DNA of 64,000 nt from Humulus lupulus (lineage: Eukaryota; Streptophyta; Magnoliopsida; Rosales; Cannabaceae), in contig NC_084802.1 of the NCBI RefSeq assembly GCF_963169125.1, positions 112,906,903 to 112,970,902 of the forward strand, in the 5' to 3' direction. Position numbers and translations under genes: made by a program. The notes below the pieces were generated by a model that was not told the origin of the DNA, ran no database searches, and saw nothing but the letters and a program-made list of their open reading frames with translations. Below are positions 1 to 12,833 of the stretch, piece by piece; position 1 is the first letter of the stretch; each line of letters begins with the position of its first letter.

Positions 1-2893
1 AGGTAAGGACTTTTTGGTTTAATTGATTCTAGAGTTTGGAAACTTTCCTTAATTTCTAAATGTTTGATTTCTCTCCCCATGTTCTTGTTGTGTTCGAATC
101 CCTAGGGTTGGGGGAGGTGGTGGCCATAGTTTGATTCTTGTGTTTTCTCAAGGAAGGTATTGGATTCCTCCCTCAACCTTTGTGTTGATTTTGTTTTCTT
201 GGGGAGATTATGGATTGATGATTTGTAATGATATTTTTTTTGTTTTCCCTTTTGATTTGTTGGTGGCATGTTATTTTGATCACGGGATGAAGGGCTTTTG
301 TGGTTTAATGCATGAAGGTTTTTGGTTTTGATTTACTATGCATGATGATCTTGGTATTTATGTTAATGTAGATGTAGTATTCGGCCAAGGCCTATGTAAG
401 GATTTCATGTTGGTTTTGTTTATGTTTCTCTTGGTTTTATATGAACTTGTTCATTGTTTTGTGAAAGAAGCATGCTACGGTTCATGTAGATGTAAATGGA
501 GGTTTTGGTTTTATTTTATATTTAGGGTTCTTGTGCCATGTAAATGTATGATTGATTTTGAATTATGCCTATGGTTTGAATGTATATGTGATGATAGGGA
601 TTTTTCTTAGAATAACAATATGATAATAGTTACATGCTAGGGTTTGAGATTTATTTGTATAGATTTAAACATGTATGATTATTGTGTAAATTTTGTGAAG
701 CATGATGTAAAAAGATGGATTTCATGACTTGTTATGCTTGCTGATTTTTGTGTATATAAATGGTATAGAATATGATGAAAATAATGATTTGCATGCATAA
801 ATGTTTTAGGCAAGTACTATGATGATTTTATGAAATTAAGGGAATTTTAATTTACATTAAAATTATGTTTTTACTCATATAAATACCTACAATTTTTTTT
901 TATATATTTTTAGAGAAAATATGAGTTTTTAATTTAAAGATGGTGATTTTTGAGGGTTTATTTTGTTGCTGGAATTTTTTGTAAATTTTTTTAAAAAGTC
1001 TTTTAAATGAAAGAAAGTTGTGTGTTTGTTGAAATAATATAACACCCTAAACTATGTAAATATTAAAAATGATATTTTAAATGTTACCTTGAGTGTTCAC
1101 TTTTAATGGGTATGAATTTCTTTATTTTAAATAAGAAAAATGTTGAGATTAATTCACTTGTGATTTTTTAATAAATTAAATGGTGGCTGAAAGTTTAGTT
1201 TAATAAATTAAAAAAATTATTCGATGATCACTTATGAGGTTATATTACATAAAATCAAGCCTTAAATAATACAAGCAAAATATATTTTCTCACACCTAAA
1301 ATTATATTTTCCTCACCTAAATTTCATAATTTTATTAGTTTAAATAAAATTAGTATTTTTCTAAGGGAACATGATATTTATAAGTACCTTATATAGTTTC
1401 CAGTTTTTGTTAGTCCTATGCACTTTAAAAATAATAAATAGATTTATTGTATTTTTTAAAATGGCTAAATAAATTATTTTATGGAATAAAATATAATGTC
1501 TTAAGAGGTTTAATCAACTAGGGATTTAAAAGAAATAAATAAGGGTTAGAAAGTATGTTGCTAAATCCTTATTTTGAAAATGATAGAAATAAGCGCGTAT
1601 AAATTATTGTTTTTAACGTTACTTTTTAACAACGTTCCCATGCATGCATGTCGCATGCAAATGCACTTTTACATTTAAAAATATGTCTAATATTCAACCA
1701 TATATGATTTTTACTTGAAAATCATGCATGTATAATAGGTAGAAGTTGCATTATTATTTTTGTGATTTTATGTATAAAATGTGTCTGTTTGGAAACTATG
1801 GGTAGATTTCACCATGTGTGCATGGGGTATATGAGTTGGGCACAAGAAAGTCTTATGTGATACTAATGAATGTTATTTGATTATGGTTATAGGCTCGTTG
1901 TGAAGTTGTTTAATTTTTGCTTTGCTCGGACCTGAGGTAAGGAAGTTATATAGAAGCTTTATGTTTATGCTATGAAAACGGTAAGATGGGTTGTATGAGG
2001 ATAAAGATATGCTAGGTATGCTGATGTACCATGTGATATGGCGTATGAAATGATGTTATGATCTAGTGCGATGAATTTGAGAAATCATGTATTTTTCCTT
2101 TGTATTGATATTTAGATTACATGTATTTTTCTGTATGTTGTATGTTATGTAAATGGTTGTTAGCTTGTTGAACATGACACAACAAAGGGGTTACTAAGGA
2201 TAAATAAACATAACCCGAGTTACTAAGGTATGACGGGCGGAGGTTATTCAAGGACCAGAGCCTCCTGTTTACCTCAAGGTGTGACATGGTCAAGATAGGG
2301 GGTCATGTTCACAAGGATGAAATGATAATGATGTTTATGTTTGATTTTGCTATTGATGAATAATGTATGGCATATAATAATGATGTTGAATGTCTGATGA
2401 TCATGATTACACATGATGATGATGATGATGCTTAAGTATGATGTTTAACGATGTATGATTATGAATAGGTTTTATGGTGTTTACTTGTATATTGTTTGTA
2501 CTTCCTTACTGGGTTTTTAGCTCACCCCCTTACTTTCCCTTCCAGGTAGCAAATAGGATTTCTCCTTAGCACGCGTGGTGATGTGCGGAATTCCGACGTC
2601 GGGGTGTGTATGGCATGGGGTATCCTATGGGCAAGCAAACGATCAGCTTAATGCCAATTTCTAAAGAACAATGTTTTGTTTTATTTTAACTTTTCAGAAC
2701 TTATGAGTGGGACTTGAACTTTATTTATTTTTAAAACAATGCATGAGAACTATTATTTTAATTTAAACTATTGGGCCGAAGTTGCATGTTTTAGCAAAGT
2801 CCCACTGGGATTCCTCATATAATAAGTGGCTTTCTTCTATAAGTTTAGGAGTATGTAAAAGTTTTATAAATTCTTAGTATAGGGCGTTTTACA
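1..2893 (+). repeat. LTR-like repeat block A (left end outside the window)
   Basis: This AT-rich block has no credible gene. It aligns by eye with block B (about 6066-8964) in the same order and orientation. Shared landmarks are the CATGCATGTCGCATGCAAATG stretch near 1640 (7768 in B), GCTCGGACCTGAGGTAAGGA near 1924 (8040 in B), and the ACTGGG...TTTTAGCTCACCCC segment near 2508 (8612 in B). The last is followed in both by a sequence reading GTGTGTATGGC and 'TATCCTATG'. Both end in CGTTTTACA, a plausible LTR 3' end. The 'ctggg..tt.gctcac' landmark also occurs near the end of the Tekay LTRs in this window (near 41432). I infer LTRs of a related gypsy family. The small ORFs inside are unsupported. 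Confidence 0.5.
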
Positions 2894-4268
2894 TAAAGTT
2901 ACTTATTTTGACAGAACAAGTTTTGCTTTCTTATAGTATTAAGTTAAAAAATGTAATATTGAAAATGTATACACACGAAATGTTCCCAGGCCGATTAAGA
3001 AGGTTGCCAAGGTACCGCTTTAGACCCACACTTTGCCTTAGGCAGAACTCCTCGAGGGTCCTAGGTAAGTGTGGAGGGTAACACTATCACAGACCTTAGT
3101 TAACAACCAATCTTTCTAGACAGAACAATATCGGTTTTTACCATTTTTAATATTAAACAATTGTTCCCAATACTTAGCGTTTTATGAATAATTTTATGCA
3201 ACTTATTTTTTTCAAAGAAGACCTATGTTCTAAAGAAAACTAAGGCGAAGAAAAAGAAAGGTCTAAACTAGGAAATTTAATGTAGAAATTAGATTGAGTC
3301 CCCAGTTTTATAGAGTGCTATCTATTTTTACCCACGTTTTAATTTTTCTTATATTTGTACAAATATTTTTTAATCATTATACCCACAATACGCTATTAGA
3401 GTCTCTTCTGAATATTCTCCCATTCTTCTGACGATTCCCCTCACCATCTCTCTATTCTAACCTTCGAGCTTCCCCATCACCACCTTCGAGCTTCCCTTGG
3501 CGCTATCTATTATTCGATAACTGCGTAAGTGACGGCGCCAACATCAAAGCAGACTACGGCATGGTTCTTCCCCCACGACAGAGCCATACTCCCGATTGAA
3601 GCAGACCCCTATATTTCCAAAAACAGAACCGACCTCCGATTGAAGCAGAGTACGATTTCTTTTTCTTCCCCAACAACAGAGCTGACCTCCGATTTCCAAG
3701 GTATTTTAGAAGCTTTCTTTCTTGTAGTGAGGTATGTAAAAGAGGTTTGTTTAATATTTTTCACTCTATTTGTTTGATGAAAGTCCTCATTAAACATCAA
3801 ATGAATAATTTCCCTTCTTATCTAGTGTTTTCATTGCTTGTTTTGTTTTGATGAAAGTCTTCATTGATGTTAGTTTTTTTTTCTTTAAATATGTCTTTTT
3901 GTCTTGTTTTATGTATATACATATATGTGGATGGGTATGTATAGGAGTACTACTTCTCATTGTGTATCTGATGAAAAGAAAAATATCAATAGATAAATTG
4001 ATGATGCTATCACAGTTGTCCAATATTTCCTCTAGATATGAATCTACAATGTAAGCTCCTAATAAGGGTGTGAGTCACATAGTACCAATGTCACATTGAT
4101 TTGAAGCTATTACACTTCCTTGATTAAGTTCATTTGTTAAGTACAACAATAGATTAGATTGATGTAGCGCACTAATTTTTTTTATTTATTTATTAATTTT
4201 GTGATTTGTTTTTTTTTATTATTGTTAAGTGTTAGAAATTATTGTAATTGTTTGAATTATTTGGTAGG
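2894..4268. other. AT-rich spacer, no gene supported
   Basis: This is mostly AT-rich sequence. A more balanced patch at about 3400-3720 contains the repeated phrase CCTTCGAGCTTCCC (near 3461 and 3484) and a twice-used CCGATTGAAGCAGA. An ORF at 3529-3777 lies in that patch, but its protein has no domain I recognise and no homologue elsewhere in the window. The patch could be an old 5' exon or transposon debris. Confidence 0.4.
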
Positions 4269-4335
4269 TGTTATACCCAAAAATTGGAGAATGCATCCTA
4301 GGAGGCTAAGGAGAATGCATTCTAGGAGAGCTAAA

Positions 4336-4416
4336 GAAAGTGGTCTTAGGAGACCCCAAGGAGAAAGTGGTCTTAGGAGACCCCAAGGAGGATGTGGTCC
4401 TAAGAGACCCCAAGGG
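4336..4416 (+). repeat. Three 27-bp tandem repeats inside the solo LTR
   Basis: Three adjacent copies of a unit reading roughly GAAAGTGGTCTTAGGAGACC plus CCAAGGA start near 4336, 4363 and 4390. The third copy is diverged. The unit length is a multiple of three, which explains why ORFs run through it on both strands. Confidence 0.8.
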
Positions 4417-5027
4417 TGTAGAGGAGGAAAGCCTCCCAAGGTTTCCTAAGTGTTGGCTCGAACGTGTCCAAGGTAAGTAGCTAAGGAGGAGGAGTATCAT
4501 GCAAGAGGATGGAGACTTAGATTTTGATAAGGAGAGCCTATACAATGTTCGATCGGACATGTTTGGGAGATGCTAAAGGAGAATTCCTTGAACTTGTCCA
4601 AGGTGAGATGTCATGAAGGAGGTTGCCTCAATGTTGTCCAAGGTGAGGTGCCAAGGAGGTTGCCTCGGACCACCTTGGTCCGAGGAGAAGCCAAGGAGAT
4701 TGGTTCAAGGAGGAACATGGCATGTTAGAGGAGAGTGCCATGTTAGAGGAGAGAAGTGCATGTCCTACCACCATGCATGTCCTACCACCATGCACGTCCG
4801 ACCAACACTTGCATGAGTGTTCAGTAGGAGGTGGATCAACTAGCTAGAGGAGACTAAGTCAAGATTCCCAGAGACAGCTTCAACAACATACGCGGGAATC
4901 TCTCATTCTTCCCGCAAATGGGGGGTTTGTTACATTTCGAATTTTGAATGTTTCTTTGTAATTTAAATGTAATAAATATAATAAAATATCCCTATCGTAA
5001 GGGGATATCAGTTGAGAATCTCAGGCC

Positions 5028-5035
5028 TATAAATA
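5028..5035 (+). promoter_or_regulatory. TATA box of the solo LTR
   Basis: TATAAATA is followed 10-30 bases later by a GA/CT-rich leader (GAGAGAGGGGCTTCTTCTGC). This matches the usual arrangement of a plant LTR promoter. Confidence 0.6.
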
Positions 5036-5442
5036 GAGAGCTTATGGGATGAGAGAGGGGCTTCTTCTGCTTCTTCTTTCTAGAGAGAGAAAATTGGGAC
5101 TGTGTATTCTAGAGAGAGAAAGTTGGGTCTGAGTATTCTAGAGAGAGAATTCTTATATTTTTGCAATTTGTACTGAAGAAACTCAGTTGGCTCAGTCCGT
5201 CTGATCTTGAGTACAGGTTTATAAATCACAACTCTAAGTGGATTAGGCTATTACCGACAATCGGGGCTGAACTACTATAAAATCTCTTGTGTTATTTACT
5301 TTTTGTTCATTAAACCGTCTGTGTTGTTTTTATTTCTCTTGAAGGCTTGTCGTAATTGACGTTCTCACATCGTTGGCTAAAAATACAGTCAACAGTAGGA
5401 ATTATGTGAATTTAATTTTTAGTTGTTTTATTAATTTAATTA

Positions 5443-8400
5443 TGTAAAAAAATTATTTTTGGTTGAATGCACCAAGGTGCACGGTAGGTAGTGATGCATC
5501 TTAGCAATTGTGTGTGTGCATGTGCATGGTTGCATGGTGAGCATGCAATAGATTTTTGTACACATTATTTTCCTTTTATTTTATTTATTTTAATTAATTA
5601 AAAGAATTAAAAGAAAATTAAAAAAATAAATAAAAAGAAGAGGAGTTGGGCGTGAGGACAAAGTGGGAAACGAAGGATTTTTTTTCCTATTTGGTTTGGT
5701 CTTAAATCAATTTGATTGGATGATTATAGCTAAAATAGGAAGAAGTTGTCATCCTTTTATGTACTCTTTATTTCCTCTAATTAAGAAAATTAATTAAAAA
5801 CAATGTAAATGAAAAATAGAAAAGAGGAAACTTACCCATTTCCCATTAGGACTAGTTATTTCCCTAGGTTAGACAAAAATGGAAGAAATATTTCCCTAGG
5901 TTAGACAAAAATGGAAGAAAGAAAAAAAAAAGGGCCATTTGTGCTTTGATGTCGTCGGCCATAGAGAGAGGGAGAGAGTGAGTGAGCATGAGATAGAGAG
6001 AGCAAGAAAGGAAGAGAGAAGATAAAGAAGGAGGAGAAGAAGAAGAGAAAAAGGGATTGAAATCCTAGGGTATGTATTCTTGTATTTGTGATTTCTAGTT
6101 TATCTCCTCATTTGTTTCTTGTGTTTTGCTAAGTTTGTTGTTGGTTTTTCTTCTCTTCTTCATGCGGGTTTCGAAACCCTAGGCTAGCACAAGTGCTGAC
6201 CATAGTTTGGGTTCTTGTGCACTATCAAGAGAGGTATTGATTTTCTTCCTCAATTTTTGGTTTTGTTTTTGTAAGATTATTATTTGATGTGGGTTGGTGT
6301 TTGGGCAAGGTTTTAACATTTTGATTAGCCTTAATATTTATGGATGTTTTCGAAAATCATGTTGGAATTAAGGTTAATGTTTTGGTTATTTTGACCTTGT
6401 TGAATAATTGTTTTGGGTATGCTTTGCACCATTTGGTATAATGAATGCATGGGATGTTGTGATGGTTTGTTGAGAAGCATGTTAGGTGATTGTAATTTTG
6501 GATTAAAAAATATAAACCCTATGTGTGTTTCGGCCAAGGTATATGTAGAGAATGCATGTTGGATTTTGTTTATATTTCTCTTGATGTTTCTATGAATTTG
6601 GTCATGTTGGTTGGGAAATAGGAACATGCTAGTGTTCATGTGAATGTGTATGAAGTTATTGGAATTTTCATGTTGATATTAAGAGGGTTTCGACCTATAG
6701 GGTTTGTTGATGCATGTTGATTTTTTTCATTTTATTTATTGTCATATATACTCATTAGAAATATGCTAGGTTAATTGGTTAAATTGAGAATTTGTCTTGA
6801 GTCTTTTATAAATGATAATTTGATGATACATGAAGAATATGGTTTGAGAATTTTTTTTAAAAGCATGAATTAAAGATGAATTTCATGTTATTAATGCTTG
6901 CTGATTTTTTTTATAATTGGTGAGTAGATTGGTGAAACAATGTTTTTAAAATGCACATGTGATGCACAAGTGATATGCCTCAAGGTATTTTATTTCAAAT
7001 TTAAATGGTGTTTTTATTAAATTAACACATGCATATTTTTGTGTATATTTTATGAAGAAAATATGATTTTTAATCTAAGTTTGTGATTTTGAATGAATTA
7101 TTAGTTGCTGGAAATTTTTGATTAAAAATAAGAAATGTCTTTTAAATGAGATAAATAATGTTAGTGTATCAAATAAATTATGCCCTAAGTTATGTATACG
7201 TAAAAGTGATATCTTTAAAATGTAAATATTAATTTTCACATTTTTATTTAGGTGAAGTTTTTTTATTTAAATGAGAAAAACATTTTGGTTTAAATTCACT
7301 TATGATTTCTAAACAAAATAAATAGTTGCTGAAACTTTGAGTTATTAAACTAAAATAATTATTTTGTTTAAAATTAATAGGTCTTACACCTAAATAATTC
7401 AAGTCTTAAATAATATAAGTGAAAATACATTTTTCTCACACTTTAAATTATAAATTATCACATTTAACCGTGTAATTTTTATTAATTTAGGAAATTATTT
7501 TCTAATGGAACACGATTACAAATTTTGTTACATTATATGCTATTTAAAATAATAAGAATTACTATTTTATGAGAAATTAGGAGAAAGATAAATGAACTAT
7601 TTTATAAATTAAATGTAATGAATTAAATTGTGTAATCAAACTTTGGGACATAAGGAAACAAATAATGGTAATTTAATAATGTTGTTGAATTTTATTTGAA
7701 AAAGCAAGAAATAAGCATGTAGGAATTATCGTATTAAAACGTTACATTTTAACAACGCTCTCACGTATGCATGTCGCATGCAAATGCATTTTTACGTTCA
7801 AATATATGCCTATTGTTCAAACATATGGTTTTTACTTTGTAACCATGAAGAGTTAATAGGTAGAATTAGTATTATTATTTTATGATTTTATGTAAAAAAA
7901 AATTTGTCTATTTGGAATTATTCGGCAACTTGTACCACGTGTGCATGTGTTGGACATGAGTATCGACATGTGATTCTAAGAGACGATGTTTGATTATGAT
8001 TATAGGCTCGTTGGGAAGTTTTTCTCATTTTTTTCTTTGCTCGGACCTGAGGTAAGGACGTTATAATTTCTATGTTTATGCTATGAAATGGTAAGATTGG
8101 TTTGTTATGAAGAAAATGATGTGCTATGTATGATGATGGACCTTGTAATATGAAATATGAAATTCTATCTTGAGATGTTATGATGAGTATGTGCAACATG
8201 TGTTTCCTTTGTATTGTGTGAAATGGATTGCATGTGTTTGTATGTTGTATGAAAAGGCAAATGAGTTATTAAGGATATGACGTAACTCATAGAGAGGACA
8301 CGCCAGGATTATTCAAGGACCTGAGATCCTGTTTACCTAACAGAGGAGGTCTTTCCAGTTTTATGCTTTTACTTGCTACCTCAAGATGTGACATGGACAA

Positions 8401-8964
8401 TAGCAGTGCCATGATCACAAAGAGTATGATTATGATGTATGGTTATGATATGTGATTATGATGTATGATGTATGATTATGATTATGAAGGTGATACGATA
8501 TGATTATGAAAGAAATATGATATGGCTATGGTATGATATGTTATGAGTTTTACGATATGAATATGTTCTTATTGTGTTTTCTTTAATATTGTTGTATTTG
8601 TTTGTACATCTTTACTGGGCTTTTAGCTCACCCCTTACTTTCCCCCTTTCAGGTAATAAATAGGGTTTCTCTTTGGCATGCATTTTGATGTGGGGAGTTC
8701 TGACGTCTAGGTGTGTATGGCGTGGGAGTATCCTATGAACAAATAACGATTAATACGCGTCGAATTTTAAATATTCATGTTATGGACTTTAGTTTTAAAA
8801 CTATCAGTAGGACTTAAATTTTATTTTTCTTTAAATGATGCATAAGAACATTTTATTTTATTTTAAACTATTGTGTCCAACTTGCATGTTTTATCAAGGC
8901 CCCACTGAATTTCATATGTTAAATGATATTTTTTAATTATTTATGAGATGAGAGACGTTTTACA
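5443..8964 (+). repeat. LTR-like repeat block B
   Basis: This is the second copy of the block A family, clearly alignable from about 6066 to 8964. It ends AGAGACGTTTTACA (compare AGGGCGTTTTACA in A). The start is uncertain. A TG at 5443 (TGTAAAAA) would mirror the TTTTACA end, and the flanking pentamers AATTA and AAGTA differ by one base, so 5443 is only a candidate. It contains a purine-rich GAGAGAG leader near 5960 typical of LTR transcription starts. ORFs in this block have no recognisable domain. Confidence 0.45.
5857..5920 (+). repeat. 32-bp tandem duplication
   Basis: Two essentially identical 32-base units (beginning TATTTCCCTAGGTTAGACAA) lie head to tail at 5857 and 5889. This looks like a simple replication-slippage duplication inside block B. 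Confidence 0.85.
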
Positions 8965-11030
8965 AAGTAATAGAATATGACACTTTACACTTGAACCTCC
9001 ACCATATACACAGTTGAGAAGATCATATATTGTATATAGTGTTTCTGTTATTTGCTATGTTATGTCTTTGAAAATATATAGTGCTATTGTAGAAAATAGT
9101 GGTAATGATTCTAATAATATTAAAGAAGATGATATTAAAGAAGATGAGAGTAGTACTATTATGTCTCATGCTCATTTTCATTTTGAGTATCTTTATCCAA
9201 TGTTGTGTGGTGTTGTGCTCGTCTCCGATCATAATCATCATCATTACTAAACATCAGAGAATAGAACTTTCTTGATTCAAATATTTCCGTTCCATTTGTT
9301 ATATGATCACCATTTCGTGTGACAATGCATAGCATAGATTATTGAAACTGTGGTGATGTCAAGCTAAGTGGATGTTGGCTTGGACTCTTGTATTGTTTAG
9401 TTAGTTATGAGCACTAGTCTACACTGTTTGTAAATGTAAAGCTTGTATGAGTTTTTAAAAATTTTATGTTTGTGAGATTCATCGTTCCTGTAATAGGAGC
9501 AAGACTACTTGTAACTCTCTTTGTTGTACTGCCTTATTCTCCAAGACAGACATTTTGAGGTTGTTCTAGGCTCAAGAAATTTGACTGAATCAAGTGAAGC
9601 TTTTGCCCTTTTAGTATGTGTTTGTTCTTTTGTTTGTTGGTTCTTCACAGCTTTTGTTCTTTCAATCTTGCTTTACTCCTTACAATGTTTTCTTGATGTA
9701 TTTTTAAAAGTTTTGACTAATAATATGTGTGTAGAGCTAAAATATTAGTTTATGTTTTAAACCTATTTATTTTATCAAAATCATATTATATTGTGTGAGC
9801 ATTGTTAAGTTATCACCATATGGTTAATTTCTACTTTAATTTCTCTGTTATGTTTGTGTATGGAGTTTTATTTATTTATTTTAACTATTTGAAGAAGAGA
9901 ACCATGTATATTATTACGATCCCTTGGATTTTGGCCTTAGACTAATGGTCCTATTTATATTATAAGTATGCAATGTGTACCTCTTGCTAAAGCAAAAATA
10001 TACAAGAAGTTATGGTTAGTTTGAAATTGTGTATGATAGGAAATAGTAAAATGAAATTGGTCATGATTTACTTATGGTAATATCTCAGGCCATTTTGTCA
10101 TCTACGATAGAGTTTTAATAACTTAATTAATAAATAGTGTTATAGTTTGGAGTTATTTTGTTCTTTTGGAATATTATTTATTAGTCTATTCTGGTTTCTA
10201 TTTAGATTTTTATTATTGGTTCATCTTATTTTTATGTATTTTTGTTTTGTGGGCATGTATACTTCAGATCTATAATTGAATTAAACAACTAGATATCATA
10301 TACTTTAATTGACCCGTGAACATACCCTGTTTCTGCTGCTGTGTAATGCATTGTTATCTTTTTCCATTAATGATACTAGACAGCAGGTACAGTAATAAAC
10401 TAAATCGAGTGAAAAGAGAGTTTTGAGTTTTGAGTGAGAATCATCTTACATTTACTCTCTTTGCTGCATACATTTGAATCTATGTTTAGTATGATTTGTA
10501 TAATGTTGGAGTATATTGAGATTGATCATGGTTCTGTTGTGCATTTAAGGTTGTTTTTCAATTGAAAGTTTCACGTTTTACATCAAAAAATATTAATTTG
10601 TTCCTTTCTTTGACTGCCTTCAATAATCAAAGATAGGCTTCCCATATACAAAAAATAAAATAAAAAACTCATTGCAGAAAGCTCATATTTTAATGAAATT
10701 CGATATGTACATATCACTTCACCAGTCTCGTACTCTGTCATCATGTATTAACATAAAAGGATTCATTTTTAGTAATGCAGTAGTCTATCAGTGCGCTTAA
10801 CAAAAAACATGATTACTTGCTTTGCCTAGGTGTTAATATAAGCAAATAAAAAACATTTCCATGTTATATTATTTTTTTGGTATAGGATGCTTTCAGGACT
10901 GTTTTAAGGTTGTCTCATGATAAGTAATAATCATCTTTATTATAAGTTTTGTTATAACATGTATTATTATAAATTTCAACCTACCGTGTTCCTCCTTCCT
11001 TAATCCAAATTCTATCCAATCCCTATTCAA
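8965..11030. other. AT-rich spacer with one possible old exon
   Basis: Most of this stretch is AT-rich and featureless. An open frame at 9014-9250 directly follows an intron-acceptor-like ...ATATACACAG and ends in a His-rich tail. An ORF at 9521-9748 is hydrophobic. Neither has a domain I recognise and no start or upstream exon can be placed. I treat both as unsupported, possibly a relic last exon and 3' UTR interrupted by block B. Confidence 0.35.
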
Positions 11031-12290
11031 TGAAGAGTGCAAAACCATTGTTTGGGCTCTTGCTTGTCAATTGGCCTTGAAGGCATGTTACAAGCTAGGA
11101 TGGTGCTCGGTCAGATGCACGCGCGAGGGTGCAGGCTGGTGAGCATGCTGATGCCTAGTTTGTACGGCAGTGACATTTTCGTAAATATCTTCAATATTGC
11201 CCGAAAATGGACGGGACTTGGTAAGTTTCATATTGAAGGGTCAATTAATGCAATGGTACAATAGGATTTGGGAGATTCGGTGAATTGGCGAGCTGAGAGC
11301 CAAATATGTCTTCCAAGCAAAAATAATATATGTTCCTAGTAGAAGGCTAAAAGTGCAAAAGGCTCTTTGTAGGGGGAGTACTCGGTGTCAGCTCTCCACC
11401 ACCCCCTGGCGTAGGTGTGTCTACTGAGCTACTACTAGTTGGTTGGACTAGTAGGGCGGGCATATGAGGACCACGAGGGGACTCATATGTCTCCATGAGT
11501 AGGAGTACTCATGGACATTACCAGGCCACCCCAGTAGTGCATCGAAGTGTGATGCCAAAGGTTTATGGGTACGATTCCCTTGGCTTACGAGGATGCTGCT
11601 TGCATGGAACATGACCCAAACCTCCGAGAGATGCCATGGTGCGCCTTGGCCATGAGTCTCAACATGAGATGGCACAAGAAGTCATTGGTGGGTCTTGCTA
11701 GCATACATGCATTGAAGAATGTGCAATGCTTGAGAAGGACAGAGGCCCAATGTGTGCTACTAGTCTGACAGCTAGTCTCGAGGGCCAGCCAACATGCGTG
11801 AAGGCATGGTTCCTTGAGGATTGGATGATGGACGTATGTGAGTCCTTGGTATGTGACATGAGCTATTCGGATAGTATCGAATTGGGCATGATGAGAGGTG
11901 TTGGCACGTCAGCTTGGTGTTGGCTCTTGGCCACACATGCTACCTTGGCTTACGAATGTCTGGGTGAGCATCGGTGTTGGGATTGGCCTTGCCATAGTGA
12001 GAACCTATGGAGAATGTGAGTGTCTTCGCTAGACGTCCTTGATGCATGGTTCCACTCATAGATGCTTGAGAGCATGACTCAGCGGGAGTTGTTCGAGAGA
12101 CGGAAGTGTGCAGAGGCACACGGTTGCGCGAAAAATGTGCTCATTGTTATTCGAATGGTTGGAAGGCTGACCTTGGCTCAGAGGAGTCAAGGTGTCGCAC
12201 GGGCATTTCTGCAGTCAAAATGTCAGCCCGTGACACCTTGCAAGGCACAACAACAAAACTAAGTGGAACACTAGTACGTATGTTTTAATT
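11031..12290. other. GC-richer block of unknown origin
   Basis: Base composition rises sharply compared with both flanks. Short ORFs exist in several frames (for example 11037-11264, 11726-12019, 12062-12262), but none shows a domain or consistent reading frame. The abrupt composition boundaries suggest a decayed transposon or LTR fragment. It contains the hairpin at 12188-12240. Confidence 0.35.
12188..12240. repeat. Imperfect inverted repeat (hairpin)
   Basis: The left arm CAAGGTGTCGCACGGGC (12188-12204) pairs with the right arm GCCCGTGACACCTTG (12226-12240), leaving a two-base bulge and a 21-base loop. The stem is far longer than expected by chance locally. No function can be assigned. 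Confidence 0.7.
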
Positions 12291-12424
12291 CTCTATTTTA
12301 TCTAAATATGTATTGCTTTAGTAATAATTGCCGAAGCAATTGGAAACTGCAGATTGGATTGCCATAATTTTGACTGTGTTGTCCAATATCTTCTTTCTAA
12401 GTTAAGTAGTAATTTGATACAATA

Positions 12425-12820
12425 GTCGCTAAGTTTAAAATTTAAACTACTAGGCTTAAATGACTTAAAATTTTAACCACTATGCTTAAAGTTTAAACTA
12501 CTAAGCTTAAAATTTAAACTACTAGTCTTACAATTTAAACAATTTAGCTTAAAGTTTGAATTACTAGGCTTAAAGTTTGAATCACCATGCTTAAAATTTA
12601 AACCACTAGGCTTAAAATATAAACCAAGTCTCTTTAAACTATAATTTTAAACTATATAGCATAATGTCTAAAATCTAAACCAAAATCTTTAAACCACTAG
12701 GCTTAAAATTTAAACTACGAGTCTTAAATGCTTAAAATTTGAAGCACAAGGCTTAATTAGCATCAAATTTATACCACAAGCCTTAAATAGGTTGAAATTT
12801 ACTCTTTTAGGTTAAAAAAC
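12425..12820. repeat. Degenerate minisatellite, about 23-24 bp unit
   Basis: About fifteen diverged units resemble AGGCTTAAAATTTAAACTACT, varying at the CACTA/CTACTA and GCTTAAA segments. The unit contains the self-complementary TTTAAA core. The spread of substitutions implies an old array. Confidence 0.8.
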
Positions 12821-12833
12821 AGATATTGACATA

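Larger units (their letters stand above)
4269..5394 (+). mobile_element. Solo LTR with target-site duplication GTAGG
   Basis: The segment begins TGTTATACCC and ends CAGTCAACA, the canonical TG...CA ends of an LTR. It is flanked on both sides by the same five bases, GTAGG (4264-4268 and 5395-5399). No internal retroelement region or second LTR is present, so it looks like a solo LTR left by LTR-LTR recombination. It has a TATA box at 5028 followed by a CT-rich then GA-rich tract, as expected of an LTR promoter and transcription start, which sets the orientation as plus. The internal ORFs at 4201-4560 and 4613-4816 are repeat shadows. The family (gypsy or copia) cannot be told from an LTR alone. 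Confidence 0.85.

Noticed and set aside
131..610. Hydrophobic ORFs at the left edge
   Set aside because: AT-rich, Phe/Val/Leu-rich translations with no domain, inside LTR-like block A.
4201..4816. Arg/Pro-rich ORFs
   Set aside because: They are produced by 27-bp repeats within the solo LTR.
1..8964. Calling blocks A and B the two LTRs of one element
   Set aside because: No primer-binding site after A, no purine tract before B and no verified flanking duplication; left as a possibility only.
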